Of a DNA stretch of 64,000 nucleotides, positions 12,901 to 24,274 are shown piece by piece (position 1 is the first letter of the stretch; every line of letters begins with the position of its first letter). The notes under the pieces are model-generated. The model saw only the letters and a program-made list of their open reading frames with translations, had not been told where the DNA came from and searched no databases. A program made the translations under genes and the position numbers. Source of the DNA: Laburnicola sp. R22_1 (Eukaryota; Ascomycota; Dothideomycetes; Pleosporales; Didymosphaeriaceae); contig JACONQ010000002.1 of NCBI GenBank assembly GCA_014281115.1, positions 496,001 through 560,000 on the forward strand, in the 5' to 3' direction.

Positions 12901-14528
12901 TATTAACTGTATATCTTGGATAGTTTTCTAATAATCTTGTTGTCTAGTCCTTTTAGTGTAGTTGGGTCCGTTTGCGTATCCTACCAGATTCCTCTATGCC
13001 TTAGTAGTCAAAAGGAGACTAGGTTGCACAGGAGGTCTGGACAGATAGCCACATTATGTAGAACCAACGTAGTTGTTCTATATTAGCCTCTTAGTGTTAA
13101 GTTAATAGAGCTGTAGCCTTTTATCTATATCTTTGTATTGCCAGCCCATATATAATCTCTGGACGTAGGTAGATAGAAGTTATAGATACGGTCGGGGTTG
13201 TTTGTAATGTGGCAAGTTGATCCTAAATTAAGAATGAACAAGCGCTTTAGCGGGTAATTAGACACTTCTATTTCTATTGGCGCTAATGTAAACGCAGCGT
13301 TGACGTTTGATATTCTCCGTCCCTCTAGTTAGTCCTTAGGGGACTTGAGGATCTCAGGTGTGGGCGTGTGCGATTGTTTGATGTTTGGTGTTTTTAATCT
13401 TAGTCTGCTTTGTCCTCTTAACAGTCCTTGAAATTCGGGATCGTGCTCGCGCTTCAATGCGACGAGTTCTTTGATCTTCTTATTTAGTTTTCACCACTTA
13501 GGAGCTTTGTCTGCATTAATATAGAAGCAATCCCGGAGTCCATAGCGATGTCCACACGCAGGACATTTAGCGCCTCCTGTTTTTGCAGGTTTTTAGACTA
13601 AGGATAAGTTCTTATTATCTTTTTAGTCATCACGTTGATATTAGGGTCTGCCCCGTTTTCTAGATAGTGCTGCTTTAGCATTAATGCCCTAGGTGGTTTT
13701 CCCACTTTTAGCGAGGTATAATAAGTTATCTGCCACAAATGCGGCCTTGTGCTTTCCTATTCGAGGGGTTAGATAATTTAATATTATATGCTCTTAGAAG
13801 CGCTTTATTATTTCTTTCCGATTTATGCTAGGTGTGAACCGTCCGCTATCCTAAAAGGTTGTAGACTAATTAGGCGCAACTTTGTTTATAGCAGTTAGAA
13901 AGTCCTTTGTAATCACATTAATCTGTATTATCTTAGGGATATTGCTTATCTCCGCTTCTATAGCTGCTTAATTATATTCAGCAAGCTATGTGTCCTAATT
14001 CAACGCGTTTCTTATTAGTCTGAGGGATGTAAGGTATTAGTCGCGGGCTTGTTCTCTCTTAAATTATTTGTTAACGCCAACTATGGCTTTAAGGTTCGTA
14101 ATTTACTGTCTTAGTGGTTGATTTGGGAGGCAGCAAGTGCGCTAAAGATGTGGGCTAACAGTAGCCTAAATATAAACAATGATTTGCTAGAGGCTTGTTT
14201 GCTCCTTTTTAAAATCATATTAATTGTTCTTATACTGCTTAGTAAGAATCTTATAATACTTAAGATCTTCTTTAAACGCCTTAAGTCCTGCTGCTAACAG
14301 TTTAGACTGCCTTGTTGGGATGCTAACGTTCGCTGCTAGAGTATACTCATTAATTAGCGGCGCCCTTAGGGCTATAGGTTCAGGTTTTATTAGGATATTT
14401 AACGTAGGATTGACTTTTGGCCAGATGCGATATGCGACGCATCTAGACTAGAGCTGCATTATCCATGCCTTGTAGTTGGTGTGGTCTCGAAGGGTCACCG
14501 TTAGGTCACGCTGGGGTAGTGCAGCCAT
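9950..14528 (-). pseudogene. copia gag-pol, broken by stops
   Basis: The gag start is at 14528 and reads MAALPQRDLTVTLRDHTNYK before an early TAG. A zinc-knuckle remnant CPACGHRYGLRDC lies at about 13531-13569, with Tyr where the His of a C-C-H-C knuckle is expected. Integrase sequence lies at about 12300-12810. The reverse transcriptase motif reads FFYINNIILAF at about 10870-10911, where copia elements have FYVDDIILA, so both catalytic Asp codons became Asn. RNase H sequence SDASFANNTLDRKSSQ lies at about 10160-10440, again with Asp-to-Asn changes. All changes fit G-to-A or C-to-T. No complete frame remains, so the element should be unable to move on its own. The lower limit is approximate. 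Confidence 0.88.
12607..12794 (-). repeat. In-frame duplication within copia integrase
   Basis: A 74-bp segment occurs at 12607-12680 and again at 12721-12794 with one transition between copies. The offset is 114 bp, exactly 38 codons. On the minus strand each copy encodes GLGERLAINFHAYKAQSSTG, the region of the first integrase catalytic Asp (here Asn in both copies). Confidence 0.85.
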
Positions 14529-14561
14529 TTTGGTATCGATTAAGGCAGTAAGACTCTTAAT

Positions 14562-14747
14562 TGTTAGATTTAATGGTTAAATGCGATGATGCGCCTTAAT
14601 AGATAATAATGATTGTATTGTGTTTGTGTCCACCGTGTTTGGCTGGTTCTGACTTCTTCGCTAGTGTGCCAAGCCAGGTGGTCCCTGCTTTATTGTACAG
14701 ATCTAACCTCAATGCGCTTGTTCTATCTAACAGCTGCATATCTGACA
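14562..14747 (-). repeat. 5' LTR of the copia element
   Basis: This is the partner of the LTR at 9638-9823, same length and with only transition differences. The minus-strand end is CTAACA. The gag start codon lies 34 bases further inside. Confidence 0.93.
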
Positions 14748-15360
14748 AAAAGACGCCTTGTAAAATACTACCTATTACGCTAAAGAGAAAGCACTACTAG
14801 AAGCTAGGTAGTATATTATTATTATAGCTATTTATTATATATGTATTCTAATAATATATAGCTATTACGCTTAGGAAAATTAAAAAGTACTAAAAGAGTA
14901 TTAAGCCCCTTATTAGGAAAATACTATTCTGCCACCTTATTAAAGAAATAGCATAAGATAATAATAAGAAAGATCTGCGCTTCTAGTTTATTGCGCTAGC
15001 TGCTCTTTAAGAGGCAATAAAGACTTTTTAGTTAGAATATTTAAAGGTATTTTTTTATAATACTCTACTCCTACTATAAAATAAATACTAATACCTCTAG
15101 ATACTAATATTAACACTATTTATATAAAATAGGTTACTATATAGGCTAAGAATATATAGCTAGCAAATAGGTACTATAAGAAGTATATAAATACTAAGTA
15201 AATAGTAAAGCACTTAGTTAGGTTTAATATATATATTTAATATTAAAGCTGTACTTTTATTATAATAAGTAAACATAATAATTGCTACTATAATAATAAG
15301 GACATTTTTATAGTATTTTACTATAAAAATTATATATAGCTAATAAAAAATATAATTAGT

Positions 15361-15525
15361 TAGACCTAATATAACCTAGTCTATATAACCCTAATCTAAC
15401 CTATAGCCTATGCAACTTTAATCTAACCTATACCTATTACTAGCGCAAAATCTATAGGTAGAGGTTGGGTTAGAGTTAGGATCTTATGTAAGGGAACCTA
15501 ACCCTAACCTAACCTATATCTATTT
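15361..15525 (-). repeat. Right subterminal iterons of the hAT-like element
   Basis: Repeated words such as AATCTAACCTATA and CCTAACCTAACCTATA are the inverse of the TATAGGTTAGGTTAG iterons at the left end (2985-3113). The array is less regular than on the left. Confidence 0.6.
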
Positions 15526-15542
15526 GCCAGCCTATTTATTAT

Positions 15543-16609
15543 ATTAATATACTAGTCTTATATTTCTACTTAATATTCTATAATTTAAATATTATAGACT
15601 TTAATCTAATTATTATATACAGCGTCGCTTATGCATACTATCTTCTTTAGGAGTATAGAATAAGTTAGTTAGACTAGATCTTAATTAAGAATCTCTTTAG
15701 CGTTAGAATTAATAAGATGCTAGATCCCTTTAGACTAAGTATAAAATTAAAGGTCGGCTTGCCAAATACCTTTTTTAACCTATTTTTTTAGTTTAAGGTC
15801 AAAGTAGGTTAAGATAGAAGGTTATTATGTACTACTATATATAGTACCTAATTCTAATTAAAGACTAACCTTGAATACCTTAATAACGTAATAATAGTTT
15901 AAACTTACTTACACTCCTAATACCTATAAGCTTCTAGCCCTAATATAAGATTTACTTACGCTATACATAGTATACCTAGCTTATTACTACTATTATTATT
16001 AGTTATTTACGCTTGCGCTACTACATAGCGTCCTTACTTAAATAAGCTAACTTAATAGCAATACTAGTAATAATAACTAAAAGGATCTTACAAATCTATA
16101 TAACACTCTTATTACACTAGAGCTTGTTAACAAACACTTTATTCTCTATAGTTTATATTTTCTACTAGATCTATTACTTACTAAGAGTAATTGCTACTAG
16201 AACTAGGTTACCTTAGTAGTAGCGGCGCGAAACTTTAGCGTGTACTCTTTGGCGGCGGCAAGTACCTTAGCTTTAAGGACGACGTTAATGCCTAGATAGA
16301 TAGTAGAGTGTAGAGAGATAGTAATAGAAGGAGATTTATTAAGAATAACCTTAATATAGCAATAGAGCGATAGTGTATCTAGTATATATTATCCTTATAC
16401 CACTTATAAGAAACACTATATACTTATTAATATATTAATTTATATTATTTGCAACAATTAGAATAGTAGAGGATAGAGATAGAAAACTACAGTGTAGCTG
16501 CGCTAAAGTCTTATCTCTCCCCTACTAAAGTTCTAAGTAGCCTCTTTATAAAAAATTTACTTATAGAATTAGTACTACGCTAAGACTACTAAGCTTACTT
16601 AGTAGTTTA
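15543..16609. other. AT-rich repeat DNA, no gene
   Basis: This is AT-rich sequence of the same character as bases 1-705, with stops in all frames. I recognise no domain, LTR or inverted repeat in it. Confidence 0.6.
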
Positions 16610-16616
16610 AGCACAC

Positions 16617-16737
16617 TTTTTTTGTAATTATATCTTTTTACGCTCTTTTTAATTACTAAGTAGGAGGCTCTGCTTTTTTTAGTATGTTATTTAAAATAAA
16701 AGCCTTTGTTATTCTACCTCTAGGTAGTTAATTTAGC
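16617..16737 (-). mobile_element. Short poly(A)-tailed retroposon, SINE-like, copy B
   Basis: On the minus strand this ~121-bp segment aligns along its length with copy A at 5572-5698, sharing ACTTAGTAATTAAAAAGAGC-type sequence near the tail. It ends in seven A residues. Possible 7-bp flanks are AGCACAC (16610-16616) and AACACAC (16738-16744), identical but for one transition. Confidence 0.5.
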
Positions 16738-16744
16738 AACACAC

Positions 16745-17270
16745 ATAAAATTAAAGTTAAAAAAACTAAAAAGGCTAGCTTACTTAGTTAGTAAGTAGTA
16801 CCTTTATAGTAAGAATTATAGTATCTATTATTTTAATTATAGATAAGATTTAAGTGTAGGAGAAAATTAGAAATTATTAATAAGAAGTAATTAAAGTATA
16901 TAAATTAGAATTCTAATATATAAGTATGTAGGAAGAATTAGCCTATAATTTTAAAGCGCTAGACTTATAACTATTAAAAGAAAATAAGCTTAAATTTTAG
17001 ATTTAGTAAGTAAAGTAGATAAGCTTACTATATAAAAAAAGAGGCTAAAGGGCTAAACTATATATACACTTATAAAAAGGAGTAGGGCTAGAATAGTACT
17101 ACTTATATAATAATAGGCACGTAATCGCACCTAGTTAGAGCCTTAATTTTATAATAATAAGGCATAAAGTAGTAGGCAATTTAGATTAAAATAAAATAGT
17201 ATATTAAGACAAATTCTTAAGAAGTACTTAAGGAGCTATACGAGTATATATAGGCTATATCACCTAATCT
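16745..17270. other. AT-rich DNA up to the composition boundary
   Basis: Nothing recognisable is present. Near 17,270 the sequence switches within a few tens of bases from TA-rich to balanced composition, marking the edge of the repeat block. Confidence 0.6.
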
Positions 17271-18865
17271 AGCCTAGCTTAGAGCTGGGGGTGATCCGTA
17301 GGATCGCCGAAGGATCTCCGACATAGGCTTGGTGGGAAATGCCCTTGACATCCCTCCTGCTGTTATTCGAATTTTCCGCACGCCTCCCAGTCACAGACCT
17401 TATTAGGTATATTAGTACATAGTCTAGTATATGTGCTTCGGCCATACCCCAATCTTCAACACAGCGTACGTATATAGGTATGCGATATGGTTGCCGGTTG
17501 ACGCATCGGATCATGGCTGCGGATGACTATCGAAGAATCGTACCTGTGCTGCACGCTTCGAGCTTGGAAGAATAACCCCTATTAGTATGCGAGGCATACT
17601 TCGTAGCTCTTTGGAGTACCACAGTATCACCAATCCTGGCTGTCGTTAATGTCATGCTTGGCGAGCTTGCTAAACCGCCCCGCCTCATCGTTGAGTCTAC
17701 TGCATGTGTATCTTTAGACAGACTTATATCGTACAAATGCTACGCTATAATTATACTTTCCTGCAAACAGAGCGCCGAGCATCTTGCTATGACCGCCTCT
17801 TCACCTTGGCCTTTCCCGGCACGATCCGCTGCAAGATTTGACAGGGTCTGTGCCTACGTGTATGCCGATATAATTCGGACAGCAAGCCAGTGACATTTCA
17901 ACGTTGCCGCCGTCTGTCTACTATACATAGGTTTGCTAGGCATGGCGGATGAATGTTATGGACGTTGACCTGGTTGCGGCTATCGTTCTCTTCTTGCGAA
18001 TTCCTACTGCTGCGTTCAAGACTCAACAAGTTGCAAGCGTGGAGAGAGCAAACCAACAGAGATGTCTATGAACCTTTAACCTTGTATAATGATCGTTTCT
18101 AGCATGATTTCTTGTATCAGGAGTGAGATCATCGCAACCTTTTTGTATATCCTCGAAACATCCTTGTCCGGTAGCAGTGCTGCCGTTTGTGGTGATTGCT
18201 CACTTCGGACCACACCATATGCATGTGCACCTCGGGAACCGCAAGTGTCCACTTCGCAATACGAAGTGCTTCTGTCACTTCTCGCAAGAAAGGAAGTGAC
18301 TGTAGTTTGGCCTGTCATCGACCTGTACACATGGACTATAAATGTTTCACTCCAGTTAAGTCCGGGCCATTGCGCCCTGGCCAACTGCAATGTGGTGTGC
18401 TCCCTCGGACGGAGGGAACGGCAGCTCCGGTCTTGTTGAAGTCGTTCAGAGGTGGAAGGCGACGACCTCGGCACCTCGGGACTGGTTTGCTCACGTGATA
18501 CTTACCGCTCCAGAGCTCGGACCACTTGGACCCAGGCACTAGTCTCAAAACTTTCATGACTTCACTTGCCTGCGCGACTTCCCCACCAGCATTGCACCTC
18601 CGGGCGCCCACGTCGCGTTGCGCAACCTCCCTCCCCACTCCTACTGTCTACCTTCCCGTGCACAGAGCCAGATCGCAACTCGCTCTTGTCTCTTCTCTGC
18701 GTGCTCCCTCCAACACCCGCTGTAACGGGCAGGTTGGGCGAACACTCCAGCTCGGGACACACAGTCAGTGACAAAGGCACTCAATTCTTCTCACAGAAAG
18801 AAGCACGCTGACCGACAAAATACAAACTTTCTGCCTGTAGGGGTCCGGAAGCAGTCGACGGCGTT
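17271..18865. other. Non-coding flank of the repeat block
   Basis: Composition is normal for the gene-rich part. Short open frames exist on both strands but overlap each other and show no family signature. The right part (roughly 18,500-18,865) probably holds promoter and leader of the Prp4 kinase gene. Confidence 0.45.
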
Positions 18866-21340
18866 ATGGCCTCCCGCGCGAGCTCGTCGTCCGAAGGCGA
18901 AATCGTCGAACCGCAGCAGAAGGCAAACAACATCAGTCAGCCCGCCGAACGCACGATTAACGGCTCCAGCAGGGTCTTCGGCTTGGACGGAGCTTCGGAT
19001 GAACATGGTGCGCTCCTCCCCAGTCGCGGCCACGAGTGCCATGCCATGCTGATTGAGACAGTCCACAACTATCGAGCTCTAAGCCGCTCGCCCTCCCCAT
19101 ATCGCAGGAAATACGCCCGTTCCCCTTCACCATACCGCGCCAAGCGTGATGTTTCGCGATCGCCTTCCCCGTTCCGTCATCGCCGAGGCAGTGGAGGCCA
19201 GAAAGCTCACGATCCTCGATCGCACAACAAGCGCAAAGCGTCGCCGCCGCGCGGTGGCCGCCCAGACAAGCGCCACCACACTGATCGTAAGAGACACAAC
19301 GAGCACCGACCCAAGCCAAATTACGAACACGCTCGGACCGGCTTGCATCAGGCTAGCACTTACGGCGACCGCAATTCGCGCCCGCTGGATCAATCGAGGT
19401 CAAATGGCAGGGGTCGTCCCCAGCGTGACCATGGTCCTCGAGAGGATAGGTTCGTGGATCAAGATACCGAAATGTTGGTCCCTCCCTCTGCGAACTTGCA
19501 CGCGTGGCTAATTTCCTTATGCAGGACACCCCCACAAGAGGAGCCTGACTACTCGCTTGCGCCCATCCAGGACCAAGCGCCAGCACAAGAGACCCGTGAA
19601 GAGAAACGACGCCGGTGGGCCGCTATACGAGCAAATGCCGAGAAGGAAAAAGCAAAGGACAATCTACTTCATCAAGCGCTCCTTGCCAATGCCTCCGAAA
19701 GTACGACCCCAAATGTTGCATCGCCAGTAGCACTAGCTGAGAGCTCTGTTTCGCCCGCCGGATCTCCCCGCATAGACAACCTAGATTTAGTTCCTGCATC
19801 TCCAGATGTTATGGTCGTCGACAAAGACGGGGGTCGCGGCAATGCGAACAGCCCGGCAGCAGATAGTCCATCCGCCGCAGATTACGATCCGACCAAAGAT
19901 ATGCTCGATGATCGCGACCGCGCTGCCCGCAAGGCTCGTCAGTCAGAACTTCCGTCAGAAGCCTACAGCGAGACCGACCCCAAAGTTCTCTCTACCTTAT
20001 CCGCCGACAAAGCGATTCCCGTTAAGAAACAAAAGAAAGATTTCGACATGTTTGATTTCGACGACGATGATGAGGACGAAGCGGAAGCGAACATTGCAGA
20101 AGAGGTAGCAAATAATGCCAAGGGCACCGTACTGGACGAGAAGCTCCTCGACAACTGGGATGATGCCGAAGGATACTACAAGCTCATCTCCAACGAGCTT
20201 GTCAACGGCGGCCGCTACAGGATGATTAAAAATCTTGGTCGAGGTGTATTCGCAAATGTCGCACAGGCCGAAGACATATCCACACGAGATGATGACGACA
20301 GTGGCCATAAGTTAGTGGCCATCAAAATGATCCGAAGAAACGACCTCATGAGGAAGGCAAGCCAAAAGGAGATGGATTTCGTTCGCAAGGTCAACGATGC
20401 AGATCCGCAAGACAAGCGTCACGTTATCCGGCTGCTCGGTTCCTTCGATCACAAAGGCCACCTGTGCGCCGTGTTCGAGCATATGTCGAAAAATCTGCGA
20501 GATCTTCTCAAGGAAGACACCAATGGCCATGGACTTTCATTGCAGGCTGTTAGAACGTACTCTCGCCAGATGTTCGTCGGTCTTCAGCATCTCCAGAACT
20601 GCCAGGTTGTCCATTGCGATTTGAAGCCTGACAATATTCTGGTCTCTCCGGACAAGAAGACGATAAAGCTCTGCGACTTCGGTACTGCCGTAGACAAGAG
20701 GGACATTATGGAGCGTACGGAGTATCTTGTGAGTCGATTCTATCGTGCGCCAGAGATCATACTCGGCTTGGAGATCGGGTACGGGATTGATATGTGGGCG
20801 ATCGGCTGCACTATATATGAGCTATGGACGGGTAAGATTCTTTTCACGGGACGCACAAACAATCAGATGATCAAGGCTTTCATGGACTGCCTCGGCTGGC
20901 CAACTGAGAAGCTGCTCAAAAAAGGCCTTCTGCGGAATGTTCTCGAGCATTTCGAGGCCGGGCCTCCGCTGAAATTCGTCAGCCAAGAAGTTGATCAGCA
21001 TGGAAAGGTGAGTGAACATGCTCCAGGACCCTTTCCCCTTATTGCTAATTGAAGACAGCCGGCAATTCGAATGATCGAACAACAAAAGAATATCCCTCGC
21101 GATTTGAAGCGCCGAGTCAACGATGCCACGCGTGGAATCACCCAAGGCGCACCAACTACGACTGAGCTAAACGATCTTGCTGATCTTCTAGGAGCCTGTT
21201 TGAACTTCAACCCTGAGAAGCGTCTCCAGCCGAAGGAAGCGCTCTCTCACAAGTTCTTCCCTCAGCCTAAAATGATACCGAGGGCTTCGGTCGTGAAACC
21301 TCCAATGGTCAAGCGACCTGCAGGTGCATTTCGACGCTGA
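18866..21340 (+). CDS. prp4: Prp4-type pre-mRNA splicing kinase
   Basis: Exons 18866-21007 and 21059-21340 encode about 807 residues. The N-terminal half is rich in Arg-Ser and Pro (SRSPSPYRRKYARSPSPYR) with an acidic stretch near residue 400. A Ser/Thr kinase domain begins near residue 447 (GGRYRMIKNLGRGVFANV). It has the catalytic loop HCDLKPDN near 583, CDFG near 604 and the activation-segment sequence SRFYRAPEIILG typical of Prp4 and related CMGC kinases. Prp4 phosphorylates spliceosomal proteins such as Prp6 and Prp31 homologues and acts in the nucleus at B-complex activation. The single intron (GTGAGT...GACAG, 51 nt) keeps phase. The start MASRASSSSEGEIVE is the first ATG of the frame and resembles other fungal Prp4 N-termini. 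An SRPK-like kinase is the alternative, but those have a split domain, not seen here. Confidence 0.92.
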
Positions 21341-22335
21341 GATGCACATGATTGCTCAAGGACTTCTAGGGGCTGTACAAAAATGGGCATATCGAAGCCT
21401 GTCTTACCAGACACTTTTTCTAATGGTACGTACACTTGTCTTCGATTTTTGCACTTGAGCGGAGGAGGTTTTTCGGGGATTCTGTCTATCATGCGTCATT
21501 TTGCCCCGTCGGCCAAGTGGGACTTTTCAGCCTGGGTGCAGAGGAGGGTTTTCAAGGATTCCCCCCCATCATGCGTCATTTTGCCACGTCGGTCAAAGTG
21601 AACTTTTCAACCTGGGTACAGAGGAGGTTTTTCCAGGATTCCCCCCATGATGCTTCATTTTGCCCAGGAGAGGAAACAGTTCAGTCCTAGGTTATATGGG
21701 GGTTTCGATGATCAATGTCGGTTCAGTCTCCATGAGAGCGTGGATATGATATATTGTGCACAAAGCCCCATGACTTCTCGTGTACTCAGGTTCATGTCTC
21801 ATGGCAGAATGGGATTCCAAACCTGCGTCACTTGTGAATGGACGGCTCGCCGCGTTCATGCACCAGTAATGATATCACCCTTTGGCTTCCCCGGCGTTTC
21901 GTAGGATGAGCATGGTACTGTAGGCATTGGCCTATGCCGGATCGGATCTCCTCTCGGGCGTCACAATGCTGCAAAAGGACCCTGTAAACTACAAGCAGTA
22001 TTGACGGTGAAGGGAAGTTCGGTAGAAAATGGCCGAGCGGCTTCCTGGTTCCGGCACGCGCATCGGGTGCTTCGGGTTGAATAAAAGTTGAAGCATAGGC
22101 GGGGCATCTGAGGGGGTGCAGAAGCCGGTCTGCCGTAATAGAGGCTATAGTATGAATTCGCACGTGCAGCATGAGGTTGGATTGTGAAGTGGGATGGTAT
22201 TGCGATGGAGACTATGCTCCCGACAGTATGTGATGTGGGTATCTGAAAGGCTACTGCCGATGTCCATGATGACTCGGTGCGCCGCCGCTATGCAGAAAAA
22301 AAACAAAAACGGTGTCGGATGAAAGACGGCAGCGC
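21341..22335. other. Intergenic region 3' of prp4
   Basis: It contains the ~80-bp tandem repeat at 21455-21665 and otherwise no coding signal. The two neighbouring genes end toward each other here, so it should hold both 3' UTRs. Confidence 0.5.
21455..21665. repeat. ~80-bp tandem repeat, about 2.6 copies
   Basis: Units containing ATCATGCGTCATTTTGCC recur at 21488, 21568 and, with changes, 21647. Each is preceded by GAGGAGG and GGATTC words, giving a period of 79-80 bp. It lies about 115 bp after the prp4 stop codon. Confidence 0.8.
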
Positions 22336-23030
22336 TCAAGCAGAGCTGAGTACCAGCCAGCCGTGTTCATAGACGGAGTCCGCGGGTACGGCGCACCCTG
22401 GACAGTTTGCGTGGTCGCAGTCGGTAGGTCTCATGAAGTCGTATTCTTCCCAGGTGATTGCTCCGTCCTCGTCTCCTTCGGCCATGACTACGTCGTCGTC
22501 TGTTCTGGCTTCGACCTGTGGCTCGGTCTCGGCGTTAGCAACGGGTATTGACGACTCTTGGGCAAGGGGCGCTGTATCGACCTTGGTGGGACTCGCCTCT
22601 TTCGCTTCGATGTTGGTTTCCTTCTTCTCTGAATTGTCCTCCTTGTCTCCACCGACAGCAACGCCCACTTTCTTGAACCTGCCTCCTCCTCCCACGGTGG
22701 CCGACCCGCCGCCAATCTTCTTGAAGCGCGAGCCGAGAGCCGGTTTCTTGCCTGCATCTGCCAAGGAAATGTTGCGCATGTCGAGGGGCCCTTTGGCGGG
22801 GCGGGCGGTGTCGCCTTCATTTGCGGCCGTGAGCTTCTTCATCTCGGCGAGGCGCTGGCGGTGGTTGTGGTCGTAGGAGCGCAGGTGGTTTTCATAGTCG
22901 GTTTGGCGGGGGTAGCCCTTGTCGCAGATGGCGCAGTTGAAGACGTTGACGGCGTTGGGGAGGGGCGCGTTTCGCTGAGGTGCTGGTCAGGGTGGGCTTT
23001 GGGGAGGGTGGGGTTGCTCACGGGAGGCAT
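22336..23030 (-). CDS. Small C2H2 zinc-finger protein
   Basis: Exons 23022-23030 and 22336-22974 join to about 215 residues. The first exon is only nine bases (M-P-P); the 47-nt intron starts GTGAGC and ends CTCAG with a CTGAC branch site. The join gives MPPRNAPLPNAVNVFNC and one finger with CAIC followed by GYPRQTDYENHLRSYDHNH near residues 17-40. The finger plus the following QRLAEMK resembles the U1-like finger of the GPATCH8/ZNF804A type, proteins linked to RNA processing. The rest is low complexity with Gly-rich FKK blocks and an acidic C-terminus ending in a short Cys-His stretch (CDHANCPGC). Function is inferred only from the finger. It is divergent from the Mcp1 gene across 265 bp. 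Confidence 0.75.
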
Positions 23031-23295
23031 GGTGGGGGTGATGTTTTGAAGCCTACTGTATACCGTCGTTCGTCCGTGGCTGAAGCTAATTGTGGAGTAG
23101 TCGTTGAGCCCTGGTATGTAGGTGATGGCTGGTATGTATGTGGAGCTGTTCGTGGCGGGGGTTATGAAGCTCTCGCGTCGCCCATCGGAATAAATCGAGC
23201 CGCGGCACAATCCCTGCCCCCCGTGCACCGGCCGCCACCCTGCCCTTCGCTCCTCGACGCAACATCTACGTACCGGTGCCTTTGTGCGGCAGACC
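23031..23295. promoter_or_regulatory. Short bidirectional promoter region
   Basis: Only 265 bp separate the start codons of the C2H2 gene (minus) and the Mcp1 gene (plus), so both promoters and leaders must share this space. I see no clear TATA box. Confidence 0.45.
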
Positions 23296-24274
23296 ATGGC
23301 GGACAAGGACCCCGAGCTGCCGTCGGTGGCCGACGACGAGAGCGGCGTCATGGGCCTGGTCGAGGTCGAGCCCTCGCCCGTCGAGGAAACGCCCATCGAG
23401 TTCAACGAGGGCTACTTCCCAGCGCCGCCTCCCTCGCAGGCGACCACGCTCGGCTTGGGCAACCATGGCCCAGCCTACTACCGTGTGTCCTCTCCCTCTG
23501 CCATCACGCTGCTTCTCTCTTCGCAAAGCTTACCAGTCCGCAGTCGCGCGTGTGCACAAGTACTCGTCGTACGCCTTCACAGTCTTCGCTTCCTTCCACA
23601 TCGCAAACACGTCGATAGTACCGCTCCTCACGCGCTCCGTCCCAGAAAGCAACCGCTACCTCCTCCTCACCCGACCCTACTACCAGTCTGCCCTGGCCGA
23701 GCCGCTCATGGTCGCCCTGCCGCTCATCGCACACATCACTTCCGGCATCGCCCTTCGCTTCTACCGAAGACACCAGGCGCTGAAGCGGTATGGCGCGGAG
23801 ACGCACGGGGATCGAAAGACGATCCCGTGGCCTGCGTTGAGTGGGACCAGCGCTTTGGGCTACGCCGTGATTCCGCTGGTAGGCTTTCATGTGTGGACTA
23901 CGAGGATTCTGCCGCCGTATATGCATGGGGATAATTCCATGATTAGTCTGTCGTATATCAGCCATGGATTCGCTCTGCATCCGCTGATTTCCGTTGGGGG
24001 GTTCACGGCGCTAGTCGGAGTGGGCACCTGGCATGCTGTCTGGGGGTGGGCGAAATGGTTAGGCCTTTCGCCACTCCAAGTCGGAGACACGGAGTCGAGA
24101 AGAGACTTGTCTAAGAAGAGGAGGTGGTATGGCATAAATGCTGTTTCGGCGCTCTTGACGGGGCTCTGGCTGGCGGGGAGTCTGGGTGTAGTGGGGAGAG
24201 CTGGTAAGACGGGGGGCTGGATTGGGAGGGAGTTTGATGAGTTGTACGGTGCTATGCCGTTGGTCAGATGGTAG
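23296..24274 (+). CDS. MCP1: Mcp1-like mitochondrial membrane protein
   Basis: Exons 23296-23482 and 23529-24274 give about 310 residues. The N-terminal ~60 residues are acidic and soluble. They are followed by five hydrophobic segments, for example YAFTVFASFHIANTSIVPLL, PLMVALPLIAHITSGIALRF and GFTALVGVGTWHAVWGWA. Order, His-containing helices and length match the DUF1691/Mcp1 family (yeast Mcp1 is 302 residues). In yeast this outer-membrane protein suppresses loss of ERMES with Vps13 and acts in lipid homeostasis. The 46-nt intron (GTGTGT...CAAAG) is required to join the frames and gives Pro-Tyr-Gln at the junction. It shares a short divergent promoter with the C2H2 gene. Confidence 0.85.

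Larger units (their letters stand above)
9638..14747 (-). mobile_element. Ty1/copia LTR retrotransposon, full length, RIP-mutated
   Basis: Two 186-bp LTRs (9638-9823 and 14562-14747) begin TG and end CA and are flanked by the exact 5-bp repeat AAAAG (9633-9637 and 14748-14752). The coding order on the minus strand is gag, integrase, reverse transcriptase, RNase H, which is the copia order. A polypurine tract TAAGGGGGTG lies directly next to the 3' LTR (9824-9833). The element is 5,110 bp. Every recognisable domain contains transition-type damage, including stops at former Trp or Gln codons. It is inserted within the hAT-like transposon. Confidence 0.93.
2928..15534. mobile_element. hAT-like DNA transposon, decayed, with nested inserts
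   Basis: The left end reads TAGGCTGGTAAATAG and the reverse complement of the right end reads TAGGCTGGCAAATAG, a 15-bp terminal inverted repeat with one transition. It is flanked on both sides by the exact 8-bp direct repeat TTTATTAT (2920-2927 and 15535-15542). An 8-bp target duplication with a TAG-starting inverted repeat is typical of the hAT superfamily. Both ends carry subterminal iterated motifs. The span is 12,607 bp; removing the copia insert leaves about 7.5 kb, which is long for hAT and includes a minisatellite and a short retroposon. I could not recognise a transposase in the RIP-mutated interior, so the superfamily rests on the ends. Confidence 0.75.

Noticed and set aside
18076..18498. 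Overlapping open frames of 100-132 codons on both strands
   Set aside because: They overlap each other in several frames, lack family signatures and likely arise from local composition.
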